Origin: Deltaproteobacteria bacterium | GTDB lineage: Bacteria; Desulfobacterota; Desulfomonilia; UBA1062 | Assembly (NCBI GenBank): GCA_018434685.1 | Contig: JAHDOV010000020.1 | Coordinates: 1-48,969 of the forward strand | Reading direction: 5' to 3' | Length of the DNA: 48,969 nucleotides | Shown: piece by piece, positions 37,758 through 46,115 of the stretch | Numbering within the stretch: position 1 is the first letter of the stretch | Layout of the letters: each line of letters starts with the position of its first letter | Notes under the pieces: generated by a model | What the model saw: the letters and a program-made list of their open reading frames with translations, nothing else | Told to the model about the DNA's origin: nothing | Database searches by the model: none | Translations under genes and position numbers: made by a program

Positions 37758-38447
37758 TCATTCCTTGTTTTCATCGATCCATTTGATCAGCTCGTCCTGC
37801 ATGGGGGTGAGGTACTGGACGGGATAAGGCTTATCCATGGCCGAACTCGAGAGAAGCTCTGAATACCACTGCCTTTGTGCGGGGATTAACCTGTCGAGGA
37901 TCAGGTCATCGTCCATGTTCAGCCGCTTGGCCAGTTCCACCTGAGTGATGAAGATCTGCTTGTCGCTGAGCCCCTTGACCAGGTAGCTGAACATGGTGGC
38001 CTTCACGAGCTCGATCTTCTGCCTGCAGATCTTCCCGCTCCACGCAGTAGTATAACCTTTCCCCGACAAGACCTGTGCCCTGAGCGCTTCCAGATCCGCG
38101 CCGGTGATGTTCGTGCAGAAGTCGAACACCTCAGGTCTGGTCAGGTTGCGCGTCTGCAGCTGGATCTCCCGGTACGGCCTCATGAGGAACATGACATCGT
38201 TGTAATCCTTGAGGATCTGGACCGAGGGCCGGACGCCCAGTTCGAGAAAATGGCCGTTCACCTTGATACCCCGCATATTCTCCCGGGGCGAGCTCAGGAA
38301 GTCTTCAAGACCGCGCGGAGTCTTGGCACTGACATAGGTAAGGGGCAGAAGCCCCATCATGGAAAAAATCCAGAAAACACATATCGCCACGAATCCTATT
38401 GCCAGCACCCACATCACCTGGGCCATTTTTTCTGATTTTTCAGCCAT
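37758..38447 (-). CDS. Single-pass membrane protein of unknown function
   Basis: 229 residues. One N-terminal transmembrane helix (about 12-33, VMWVLAIGFVAICVFWIFSM) precedes a soluble part of about 190 residues with charged helices. Two cysteines (FCTNITG and KICRQK) could form a disulfide outside the membrane. No family is recognised. The ATG at 38447 has AAGGGG and overlaps the stop of the DciA-like gene by 8 bp, so the two are co-translated. A longer upstream extension of this frame overlaps the DciA-like gene in another frame and is not real. Confidence 0.75.
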   Translation of the reverse strand: MAEKSEKMAQVMWVLAIGFVAICVFWIFSMMGLLPLTYVSAKTPRGLEDFLSSPRENMRGIKVNGHFLELGVRPSVQILKDYNDVMFLMRPYREIQLQTRNLTRPEVFDFCTNITGADLEALRAQVLSGKGYTTAWSGKICRQKIELVKATMFSYLVKGLSDKQIFITQVELAKRLNMDDDLILDRLIPAQRQWYSELLSSSAMDKPYPVQYLTPMQDELIKWIDENKE

Positions 38448-38850
38448 TATCATCCCCTTGTATCTCAACCAGTTCCTGTAGCACGCTTCTGAGCTGCGGG
38501 TCTGCGATCTTTTCGATATCCCCGGGGTCGATATCAAGCCTTCCGATCTTCGGCCTGACGCGCACCTTCTCACTCGGCTTATACCCCATGCCGAACGTGC
38601 CGGAAACCTTATCCACACGGATACCTGCTATCGTTTTTATCCTCGGCTGGAGCGTGGGCCCAAGGATGCCGACCTGTTGCACCCAGACAGGTGAATCACA
38701 CAGCACATAGAGGGTCTTTCCCTTGAGCTGCACCGGCTCGGTGTGAGAGGCCAGGACATCGCCTGCTATCTCATCCCACTTATGGCGTATCCTGATAACA
38801 TTTGTGAGTATGCCGTGGTTTTTTGCGAGTATCTGACCCACCCTGTTCAT
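38440..38850 (-). CDS. DciA-like (DUF721) protein
   Basis: 136 residues from ATG 38850 (TAAGG site; alternatives at 38886 and 38877 add 9-12 residues). The DUF721 core is clear: LAKNHGILTNVIRIRHKWDE then IAGDVLASHTEPVQLKGKTL, YVLCDSPVWVQQVGILGPTL. DUF721 proteins of the DciA type interact with the replicative helicase DnaB in bacteria lacking DnaC, so a role in replication initiation is inferred. The C-terminal 45 residues (DPGDIEKIADPQLRSVLQELVE) are an extra helical tail. It is the first gene of a two-gene operon with the membrane protein downstream. Confidence 0.8.
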   Translation of the reverse strand: MNRVGQILAKNHGILTNVIRIRHKWDEIAGDVLASHTEPVQLKGKTLYVLCDSPVWVQQVGILGPTLQPRIKTIAGIRVDKVSGTFGMGYKPSEKVRVRPKIGRLDIDPGDIEKIADPQLRSVLQELVEIQGDDNG

Positions 38851-38955
38851 GACCTTATAATCAACTATGGCATGCATATTTGTCAAACAGTAATAAACAA
38901 GGCCTGGGATAGAGCTCCGTTCAAGATGCTCGGGATTGCAGGCGCAAGGCTGGGG

Positions 38956-39255
38956 CTGTCAAGCAGCTCTCCGCCGCGGCGGATCGCAGCGTGACCTACA
39001 ATCTCGATTTCGGATGTCAAGATTATCAAGATTACCATAACCGTAGGGCAGGTTGTGAGTTCGCCCCTGGCGGACGAATTACCTGCCGCTCCTGTGCCTA
39101 TGTCTTCGTCTCCAGCCCGGTGTCAAGCAGCTCTCCGCCGCGGCGGATCGCAGCATGACCTACAATCTCGATCCCATAGGACAAGATTACCAAGATGACC
39201 AAAACTGTAGGGCAGGTTGTGAGTTCGCCTTGGCGGATGAATTACCTGCCGCATT
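38956..39255. repeat. Two 164-165-bp REPIN-like units downstream of the RAYT gene
   Basis: Units begin at 38956 and 39121. Both hold the left hairpin with TCCGCCGCGGCGGA, CTAC, a spacer, GTAG and the GGCAGGT/ACCTGCC hairpin. The second ends about 17 bp from the RAYT stop codon, so the repeats directly abut the gene. Orientation is the same as in the 35-kb array. Confidence 0.85.
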
Positions 39256-39271
39256 CAAGCACTCAACCAGA

Positions 39272-39790
39272 TTATTCAAAATTCATCCCGTAAATATCAC
39301 CGGGCTCTTCTATTGATGCCCATTCCTTTGGATAATAGCCCCGGTCCACATATGTTCTGAATGATGACCACTGATAATCAAACGGTGACTTGAGGCGTCC
39401 GTGCTTTACCGGGTTATAATGAATATACTCGATATGCCGCTGCATATCCTCGTGATCACGAATAACATGATCCCAGAACCGTTGCTGCCAGATCCTGGTT
39501 TCTGATTCTATCCCATTATTCCTCTTGTAACGATCTGTGAATCTCACTTTTACTGCCTGCATAATCTGTGAGAAATCATGAGTGGGGCCAGGGACAATTA
39601 TCCAGTGGAAATGGTTGTCCATAATGGCATATGCAACCATTGAAAATGGTTTTGAGCCCTTTACCTCCCGCATGACCTCAAGGAGCACCTGTTTGTCTTG
39701 TTCGTCTTGAAGAAAAGGCTTGCGATTATAGCAAACAGCGGTGATGAACACAGGAGCATCGGGAATGTAAAACCTTATGATATTGCTCAT
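39272..39790 (-). CDS. REP-associated tyrosine transposase (RAYT)
   Basis: 172 residues, a single-domain Y1 HUH transposase of the IS200/IS605-related RAYT (REP-associated) type. The metal-binding HUH motif is DNHFHWII (His-x-His), and the catalytic Tyr lies in HIEYIHYNPVKHGR, the family signature. The C-terminal FDYQWSSFRTY is also conserved. It would nick and rejoin single-stranded REP hairpins next to GTAG. It is intact from an ATG preceded by AAAGGAGAT. REPIN-like units flank it on both sides (38956-39255 and 39909-40325), the expected arrangement for a resident RAYT and its repeats. Confidence 0.93.
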   Translation of the reverse strand: MSNIIRFYIPDAPVFITAVCYNRKPFLQDEQDKQVLLEVMREVKGSKPFSMVAYAIMDNHFHWIIVPGPTHDFSQIMQAVKVRFTDRYKRNNGIESETRIWQQRFWDHVIRDHEDMQRHIEYIHYNPVKHGRLKSPFDYQWSSFRTYVDRGYYPKEWASIEEPGDIYGMNFE

Positions 39791-39908
39791 GATCTCCTTT
39801 ACAATACATTGTATATAAAAATAGCACTAACAACTATCTCAACTGATATAATTATAATCTCCAAAAAGTATTGTGGTAGATCCTTGCCACACAGACAGTT
39901 CTAAAATG

Positions 39909-40325
39909 TCAAGCAGCTCGTTTCACTCGCAGCATGACCTACGATCTCGGTTCCAGATGTCAAGATTTTACAAAATTACCAGAATTGTAGGGCAGGTTGT
40001 GAGTTCGCCTTGGCGGACGAATTACCTGCCGCTCCAGCACCATTCCTGTGTCTTCGTATCAAGCCCGGTGTCAGGCAGTTTCTGTCCTGTTCCTACGTCT
40101 TCTTCTCAATCCCTGCGTCAAGCAGCTCTCCGCCGCGGCGGATCGCAGCATGACCTACGAACTCGATCCCAGGTAACAAGATTATCAAAATCATCCAAAT
40201 TGTAGGGCAGGTTGTGAGTTCGCTTCAGCGGACGAATTACCTGCCGCTCCTGTGCCTATGTCTTCGTCTCCAGCCCTGTGTCAAGCAACTCTCCGCCGCG
40301 GCGGATCGCAGCATGACCTACATCT
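39909..40325. repeat. REPIN-like units upstream of the RAYT gene
   Basis: Units begin at 39909, 40116 and 40279 (the last stops after its left hairpin). The first has lost the CCGCCGCGGCGG palindrome, replaced by CGTTTCACT, and a degenerate partial unit lies between it and the second. The right hairpin GGCAGGTTGTGAGTTCGC ... GCGGACGAATTACCTGCC and its GTAG are kept. The remaining bases to the rluD stop have no gene. Confidence 0.8.
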
Positions 40326-40382
40326 TACTCCAATATTGATACCCGGTCATTTCCTAGTGCCCAGTGCCCAGCGCCTAGCGCC

Positions 40383-41339
40383 TCAAACACTCGCATCGAG
40401 CAAATCGATGAGCCCCTGCATATCTTCGGGAATGGGTGAGGTGAATTCCATCAACTGCCCGGTTACCGGATGGGTGATGCCCAGGAGGCAGGCATGGAGC
40501 ATCTGCCGTTCCTGGGATTTTACGTGTGCCCTGATCTGCGGGTCGATTATGCTGTTTGCCCGACCTCTTCCGCCGTATTCAGGGTCTGCCACAACAGGGT
40601 GGCCCATGTCGGAGAGATGGACCCGGATCTGGTGGGTCCGCCCGGTCTCGAGGCTCAGCTTCAGGAGGGAAAACTGCGGCCACTGTGCCAGCACCTCCCA
40701 GTTGGTGATCGCCTCCCTGCCCTGGTCCACCTTTGAGCTCATCTTCTTCCTGTTTTTGGGATGCCGGTCCATGAAGGTCTCTATACGGCCGGTGGCCTGC
40801 TCCAGGTGGCCATAGCACAGAGCCTGGTAAACCCGGGTGTGCCGGTGTTCCTTGAATGCCTGAATAAGATTGTGGTAGGCATCCTCTGTGCGGGCAACGA
40901 CCATGACGCCAGATGTCAGCTTGTCGAGCCGGTGCACGATGCCGGGGCGTTCCTCACTGCCCACCCCTGCGATCTCAGGATAGTGCTGGATGAGGGCATT
41001 CACCAGGGTCTGGTCACGGTTGCCTGCCCCGGGGTGCACGACGAGCCCGGCAGGCTTGTCGATCACGATGATCGATGCATCCTCATAGATGATATCCAGA
41101 GGGATATCGTACGGATTGAGCGTACCCGGCGCCTGCTCCTCTTTCCTGCGGACACTGACGGTCATAGCCTCTGCAAGCTTGAACGAGGGTTTTCTCGGCC
41201 TGCCGTCCACGAGCACGTCTCCCTCTGAGATCAGGAGAGCAGCTGCACTGCGAGTGGTCTGCAGATGCTGAGAGACAACAATATCGAGACGCAGGCCTGC
41301 ATCTGCCTCACCGGCGATAAACTCTATCGTTTCGGCCAC
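40383..41339 (-). CDS. rluD: Large-subunit rRNA pseudouridine synthase, RluA/RluD family
   Basis: 318 residues. An S4 RNA-binding domain (about 15-75) precedes the pseudouridine synthase domain, with YEDASIIVIDKPAGLVVHPG, the catalytic loop GIVHRLDKLTSG (catalytic Asp in HRLDK; Leu replaces the usual Asp or Glu next), and LETGRTHQIRVHLSDMGHP. Length and S4 domain fit RluD, which modifies the helix 69 region of 23S rRNA (positions 1911, 1915, 1917 in E. coli numbering). The start overlaps the patatin gene by 16 bp, indicating coupling. The exact target within the RluA family is not certain. Confidence 0.9.
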   Translation of the reverse strand: MAETIEFIAGEADAGLRLDIVVSQHLQTTRSAAALLISEGDVLVDGRPRKPSFKLAEAMTVSVRRKEEQAPGTLNPYDIPLDIIYEDASIIVIDKPAGLVVHPGAGNRDQTLVNALIQHYPEIAGVGSEERPGIVHRLDKLTSGVMVVARTEDAYHNLIQAFKEHRHTRVYQALCYGHLEQATGRIETFMDRHPKNRKKMSSKVDQGREAITNWEVLAQWPQFSLLKLSLETGRTHQIRVHLSDMGHPVVADPEYGGRGRANSIIDPQIRAHVKSQERQMLHACLLGITHPVTGQLMEFTSPIPEDMQGLIDLLDASV

Positions 41340-42229
41340 AGGAGTGCCCTGACCTTTCTGAACCGCAACGCCTTTTTCAGGTCTTTTATGCTGTCTTTTG
41401 CTGCCCGGTAGCCGGAAGCTATATAATCGTCCAGGTTGTCGAAATCAGACCAGTCGGCACTGCCGACCTGCGGGTGAATGATAAAATCGGCCTCCCGCGT
41501 GCGCAGCGTGTTCATCATGGAACGTGCGATATCGTCTGCCCGGAAGATGATATCCATGCTGTTCTTGATGTCGTCCTTGAAGTCAATCGTCTCTATGTCC
41601 CGTGACACATCGACACCCACGACAAAGCCGGCGCCGAGGGCCCTGGCAGCCGATACCGGCACGGTCTCCACCCATCCCCCGTCCACGTACATCCTATTGT
41701 CGATCCTGACAGGCGGCAGCATCCCGGGAACCGAGCTCGATGCCCGTACCGCCTGTCTGATGGAACCGGAGTGGAGGATCTCCGGGTAGCCCGAAACAAT
41801 ATCCAGGGCGACGCAGGCGAACCGTATCTTCAACTGCGAGAAGTCCTTATCCGGGATAAACCGGTCCATCTCCAGAAAAAAGAGCTCCGGCGAGATCACC
41901 GATTTACGGAAGAGAAACCGGTAGAAAAAATAGCCCTTCTTGGCAGTGCCGTAGATCCTGTCGAGGAAACCCCGGTCCATATCGGACGAGAACGAGAGCT
42001 TGTGGGCCTTGTGCACGAACTCCTCGGAACTCAGGAATTTCTTGATTATCGCCTGGACTGTGGCAACATCGAGCGTGTCGGCATAGATGGACCCGACAAT
42101 GGCGCCCATGCTCGTGCCGGTGACGATGTCCGGCACTATACCAGCCTCTTCCAGGGCACGAAGCACCCCGATATTCGCGAGTCCCCGTACGCCCCCGCCG
42201 CCGAGGGCAAGTGCAAGCCTGTTCGCCAT
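41324..42229 (-). CDS. Patatin-like phospholipase
   Basis: 301 residues of the RssA/patatin type. Near the N-terminus are the oxyanion loop GGGGVRGLANIGVLRAL and the nucleophile elbow GTSMGA (Ser in GxSxG). The catalytic Asp is in YVDGGWVETVP (DGG motif). The family hydrolyses phospholipids or related lipids, and its bacterial physiological role is often unknown. There is no signal peptide, so it is probably cytoplasmic or membrane-associated. Its ATG directly follows the selA stop codon and its end overlaps rluD, so selA-patatin-rluD form an operon. The C-terminal end is basic (RKVRALLWPKR). Confidence 0.92.
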   Translation of the reverse strand: MANRLALALGGGGVRGLANIGVLRALEEAGIVPDIVTGTSMGAIVGSIYADTLDVATVQAIIKKFLSSEEFVHKAHKLSFSSDMDRGFLDRIYGTAKKGYFFYRFLFRKSVISPELFFLEMDRFIPDKDFSQLKIRFACVALDIVSGYPEILHSGSIRQAVRASSSVPGMLPPVRIDNRMYVDGGWVETVPVSAARALGAGFVVGVDVSRDIETIDFKDDIKNSMDIIFRADDIARSMMNTLRTREADFIIHPQVGSADWSDFDNLDDYIASGYRAAKDSIKDLKKALRFRKVRALLWPKR

Positions 42230-43585
42230 CTATTTGAGCGCCTTGTTGATCGTATCCGCGAGCACCTCGATCTGCGATGCCTCCACGGTCTTCATATCGA
42301 ATATGAGCCTGTCTTCCTCGATGCGGGAAACCACTGCCGGCTCGCCTCTGCGCAACCGGGCATGGACCGTGCTCGCATTCTTCACTTGGACGACAACCCC
42401 GCACGAGGGGAAACTCTTGGTCGGTGCAGAGCCGCCGCCGATAACCGCCCGAGTGGGTATGATCTCGGCCTGTGCTCTGGTGATGAGCCCCTTGAGCTTC
42501 TCGGCCCGTTCCTTCACTTCGTCCACACCCTCACAGATCATCTTGAGGACCGGGATCTCCATATGCCTTCCCCTGGCCAGGAGCCGCAGCGTGGTGCTCA
42601 GGGCTGCGATCCCGAGCTTGTCGATCCGCAGGGCCCGGTGCAGGGGGTTCTTTGCCATCCTTTCGACCAGGTCTGCCCTGCCCAGAATGATGCCCGCCTG
42701 GGGACCGCCGAGCACCTTGTCTCCGCTGAAGGAGAGCACGTCCGCATATTCGAGGCACCCCGGGATGGTCCATTCATCAGAAATGCCGTAAGGCCCCAGG
42801 TCAAAGGGAATTCCGGAGCCCATGTCCACATACAGCGGAATGCCGAATTCGTGCGAAAGATCGGCAAGTTCTTTGATCTCAACTTCTTCGGCAAAACCCA
42901 CGATGGAAAAATTGCTCCGGTGCACCTTGATAATGAGCCCGGTATTGTCGGTTATGGCCCCCCGGTAGTCGGATATCCTGGTCTTGTTGGTAGCGCCCAC
43001 CTCTTTCATGATGGCGCCGCTCATGGTCATCACCTCCGGCATCCTGAACGACCCGCCGATCTCCACGAGCTCTCCCCGTGACACGATCACCTCTTTGCCC
43101 TGTGCAAGGGTGGAAAGTATCAGCAGCACGGCAGCGGCATTGTTGTTGACCACCAGGGCATCTTCAGCCCCGAAGGCACACCGCGTGATGGGCCGGATAT
43201 GGTTCTGGCGCGACCCCCTTTTGCCCTGCCCCAGATCATACTCCAGGTCGGAATACCCCTTCGCCGTCATGACCATGGCCTCTATTGCCTCGGCGCAGAG
43301 CGGAGCCCTGCCTAGATTCGTGTAGACCACCACGCCGGCGGCATTTATCACGCTTCTCAGCCCTGACTCCAGAACCGATGTCAATTCCCCGGCCACCCGC
43401 GCTGCCACCGCAGCGGCATCAGGGCTCTCCTGAACCTCACCTGCTGCAATAGATGCCCTGATCTTCTCGATTGCCTCCTGCACGGCCCTCTTGATAAGCT
43501 CGGGGGAATAGGAAAGCCCCCGCACCACAGGTTCGTTCAAGATAACATCAACTTTCGGAATCGTTCGGTATGCTTTATTCACCAT
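42230..43585 (-). CDS. selA: L-seryl-tRNA(Sec) selenium transferase (SelA)
   Basis: 451 residues. A PLP enzyme that converts seryl-tRNA(Sec) to selenocysteinyl-tRNA(Sec) with selenophosphate. The family start PKVDVILNEP, the central INAAGVVVYTNLGRAPL, the PLP-binding lysine in FSGDKVLGGPQAG and the C-terminal TRAVIGGGSAPTKSFPS region are all present, and length is as expected (about 460). The gene shows that the organism makes selenoproteins, and it matches the tRNA-Sec-like repeats at 1602 and 3418. Its partners selB, selD and selC are not in the window. It heads the operon with the patatin and rluD genes. Confidence 0.97.
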   Translation of the reverse strand: MVNKAYRTIPKVDVILNEPVVRGLSYSPELIKRAVQEAIEKIRASIAAGEVQESPDAAAVAARVAGELTSVLESGLRSVINAAGVVVYTNLGRAPLCAEAIEAMVMTAKGYSDLEYDLGQGKRGSRQNHIRPITRCAFGAEDALVVNNNAAAVLLILSTLAQGKEVIVSRGELVEIGGSFRMPEVMTMSGAIMKEVGATNKTRISDYRGAITDNTGLIIKVHRSNFSIVGFAEEVEIKELADLSHEFGIPLYVDMGSGIPFDLGPYGISDEWTIPGCLEYADVLSFSGDKVLGGPQAGIILGRADLVERMAKNPLHRALRIDKLGIAALSTTLRLLARGRHMEIPVLKMICEGVDEVKERAEKLKGLITRAQAEIIPTRAVIGGGSAPTKSFPSCGVVVQVKNASTVHARLRRGEPAVVSRIEEDRLIFDMKTVEASQIEVLADTINKALK

Positions 43586-43884
43586 GCATCTCCCTGTTAT
43601 TCATATATAATAAGGCAGTTGTAACTCCCGATGTCGGTACCAGAATTGTCATTCCAGCGGAACCGGGAATTCAGCAATTACAGAGAATTCTAAATCCCAG
43701 TCGTCGCAGAGTCCACAATATAAAAGTAATTCTGCAATTTGCTTTAATATAATAAACATATTTTGATAATATTTTACAAGACCTGCCTTGATCAACCCCT
43801 CTTATCCGGTCAAAACCTTTGAGTAGCCCTGGAGAAACCTTCAACTGCTTATAGCACATTCTGCGTCTGATATTGCTTTACCCT

Positions 43885-43964
43885 TGTAGGAGCGGGTTCA
43901 GCCGCGACCTCAGCAGAGCCGTGTTCAGGAGGAGACCGGGTAGCGCCTGAAGTCGCTCCTACAG
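43885..43964. repeat. REPIN of the second family, copy C (inverted layout)
   Basis: GTAGGAGCGGGTTCAGCCGC and, about 30 bp on, GCGCCTGAAGTCGCTCCTAC: two REPs in inverted orientation, this time with GTAG/CTAC at the outer ends. Same hairpin family as 37378 and 37571. It lies in the selA upstream region, about 300 bp from the selA start. Confidence 0.7.
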
Positions 43965-43982
43965 AACAGGGCCATGCCCGGT

Positions 43983-44118
43983 TTATTTCCCTCCAGAAGC
44001 ATCTCTAACGGCCGTAAAATCAACCTTGTCAATATTGAGCACATAGCTTTCTTCTTCAACACCATGGTACTTCAAATTGGATCCGATCAACCAAGCAGTC
44101 CTGACACCGCCGAACCAT
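43983..44118 (-). pseudogene. 3' remnant of an unidentified protein gene
   Basis: A minus-strand frame ending at TAA 43983-43985 reads a protein-like tail: SCSWFGGVRTAWLIGSNLKY followed by HGVEEESYVLNIDKVDFTAV and RDASGGK. Composition and pattern look coding, but the same frame meets a UGA about 45 bases farther upstream, and no start codon with a ribosome-binding site was found. No family is recognised. It is most likely the end of a lost gene in a degraded spacer (43586-44397). The rest of that spacer holds a REPIN and AT-rich sequence; a 65-residue plus-strand frame at 44117-44314 is not convincing. Confidence 0.35.
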
Positions 44119-44397
44119 GAACAACTTATTCCCTTCGCCTCAAATCATGCCAGATATATTATCGCAGAGAATTGACAATGTGCTTCCACCCGCACATATT
44201 TATCAGTATAATAACAATATAGGGATGGTGTATGATCTTTCTTCTTTTCCCGTACCATCATCCTTGAGAGGCCAGTGGGTTAAAGTACCAAGTCGAAGCA
44301 TGGCAAGTTCTTAAAAACAGAGTGGTTATGAGCATACTGAGAATACAAAAAACAGATTCCCGCATTGAACATAATCCCCCTGCCCCGGAGTGTTACC

Positions 44398-45258
44398 ATG
44401 CCAAAACCTGAAACCATCGACCGCAAAAGATGCCACGGAAAAGACAAGGAAGAGAAGTATAAGGACCTCACCGCCCTTGATTACTGGTGGGGTCTTCGCG
44501 AGCTGGCCGCAGATTTCGATATTACCAACTATGAAACACTAACCGGGGAAGAACTCACCCAAAAGCAGCAGAACGAAATCGCTTACATCCAGCTTCTTCA
44601 TTACACAGTGGAAGTTAAGCTCTCAGGAGCTTATTACCAGATGGACAACATGGAGAAATTGTTCTCTTCTCCGCTTGATGAGAACTCGAGCCTGGATCTG
44701 AGAGTATTCGAAGCCAAAGAGGCATTCGATGCATTGCACGAGGATCTGTACCAGGCATCCTGCGCCATTGCAAATCAGCTCTATATGCTTATGAACAGGT
44801 CATATTACACCCCAGTAAAAGTTGATCCGAGAAAACCCGTTGCCATGAGTCCATCTGACCTGAGATACTGGCTGAAAACGAATAAACACCCTGACTTTAA
44901 ATTGTTGAGCAGATTACTCACTGACTGTGACAATCAGTTAGACATCAGGCATCATGCCACTCACTATGGTGCTGTCCCGGTATTCGCTAATAAAGAAACC
45001 GGGGTCCTATATATTCAGCGAGATTTCAGGATCGGCGATCTTCTCACCAAGTATGATGTGGGCCGGCATATGAAAACCGGTGGGAAAATGGTGAACCTCG
45101 TAGAATCTTCAAAACCCCGGGCAAAAGAACTCTGCAAACAAATCAATAAAACATACAAATATATCTACCTAAATAATATTCTTGATCAATTTATGAAAGA
45201 TCATTCGCTTAATATAAAGGAAAGCTACAAAACTTATTGGGAGAAAGAAAACCAGTAG
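44398..45258 (+). CDS. HEPN-motif protein of unknown function
   Basis: 286 residues, start chosen at MPKPETID with a CGGAG site upstream. The protein is helical and has no signal peptide. Near residues 182-189, DIRHHATH (Arg184, His189) fits the Rx4-6H motif of HEPN domains, many of which are RNases in toxin-antitoxin and defence systems; a preceding helix LLSRLLTDCDNQL and the segment after it are consistent with that fold. It may resemble Cthe_2314-like HEPN proteins, but this is not certain. No antitoxin-like partner is adjacent: the neighbour at 45384 is convergent and exported. RNase activity is inferred from the motif only. Confidence 0.6.
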   Translation: MPKPETIDRKRCHGKDKEEKYKDLTALDYWWGLRELAADFDITNYETLTGEELTQKQQNEIAYIQLLHYTVEVKLSGAYYQMDNMEKLFSSPLDENSSLDLRVFEAKEAFDALHEDLYQASCAIANQLYMLMNRSYYTPVKVDPRKPVAMSPSDLRYWLKTNKHPDFKLLSRLLTDCDNQLDIRHHATHYGAVPVFANKETGVLYIQRDFRIGDLLTKYDVGRHMKTGGKMVNLVESSKPRAKELCKQINKTYKYIYLNNILDQFMKDHSLNIKESYKTYWEKENQ

Positions 45259-45383
45259 CGCGATATCCGACTATCTCAGCAACCAGTTCTATTCGGGAAT
45301 ATTAATATTATCATTTAATGAAAAGAACGTGTCCTGTGGCATAGGAGTTACAGTTTTACATTAACACAGGAGGTACGTTTCAA

Positions 45384-46115
45384 TTATTCATCCTCATCAT
45401 ATCCCAATACAAAATTAATGACCATGTGCCCCCATCCTTTATTGTACATGGAATCAATGAATTTACATTTTTCTTCATATGCTAGTTTGTTAAAATATTT
45501 GCTGTGTTCCATGAAAATTATATCTGTACCACCATGTTCCATCAGGTCAGTCCATATCTTTTGAGCCTCATTATAGTTGTAGCCCATACATTCAATGCAA
45601 ATTGGCGTATATATGGCCAGATATTTTCTAAACTCATACTCATCACCACCATAGTGCTTCGTAAATGTGACCTGATCTGGTTTTCTAAATACATAAGGAA
45701 CTATCATTATGAGTTTGTTTCTTTCTAGGTCATGAATCCAATTGTTGATCTCTTTTGCAGCATTTTCATTTCTCGTAAATAATGTGAGTCTAACTGCACT
45801 GGGATGATATTTTGATCTGTTTAAATAGTATCCAGTTGACCCTGGGATATTCCCCTTATATTTACTTAATATCATTCCAAAATAATAAACTGACTTATGG
45901 TAATCCATATCTTGAGAACCAGAGGGAAGGATGTGATAGACAGTATATAAATCATCAAGACTTGGATCTGGTTTATAATCAGAGAAATCGAATTGTGCGT
46001 TTCCAAACAGATCTTCAGCACGACTATCATCAGCATTGCATGTCATGGGCAATAAGAATATCGCAAAGCCCAGCATAGCGAAGATAATTTTTTTATAACA
46101 TTTATTAATTATCAT
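45384..46115 (-). CDS. Exported protein of unknown function
   Basis: 243 residues, start chosen at MIINKCYKK after the purine-rich GGGGGAAGGA. A signal peptide ends near TCNA (about residue 28). The mature protein is rich in Tyr and charged residues, with CIECMGYNYNEAQ and two further Cys. No family is recognised. The gene is distinctly AT-rich compared with selA and rluD, suggesting separate acquisition. It is convergent with the HEPN gene and appears monocistronic. Confidence 0.7.
   Translation of the reverse strand: MIINKCYKKIIFAMLGFAIFLLPMTCNADDSRAEDLFGNAQFDFSDYKPDPSLDDLYTVYHILPSGSQDMDYHKSVYYFGMILSKYKGNIPGSTGYYLNRSKYHPSAVRLTLFTRNENAAKEINNWIHDLERNKLIMIVPYVFRKPDQVTFTKHYGGDEYEFRKYLAIYTPICIECMGYNYNEAQKIWTDLMEHGGTDIIFMEHSKYFNKLAYEEKCKFIDSMYNKGWGHMVINFVLGYDEDE

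Noticed and set aside
38850-38905. Sigma70 promoter TTGACA with a -10 near TGATTA overlapping the DciA-like start
   Set aside because: It would be too close to the start codon unless translation begins at 38850 with almost no leader; the -10 match is weak.
41771-43081. 436-residue plus-strand frame opposite patatin and selA
   Set aside because: It spans the junction of two well-identified genes on the other strand and shows no conserved motif.
44117-44314. 65-residue plus-strand frame
   Set aside because: No ribosome-binding site or recognisable features; it overlaps the coding-like minus-strand fragment.
43983-44320. UGA in the minus-strand fragment read as selenocysteine
   Set aside because: Tempting next to selA, but upstream of the UGA the frame soon meets another stop, no start is visible, and no SECIS-type hairpin was recognised after the UGA.
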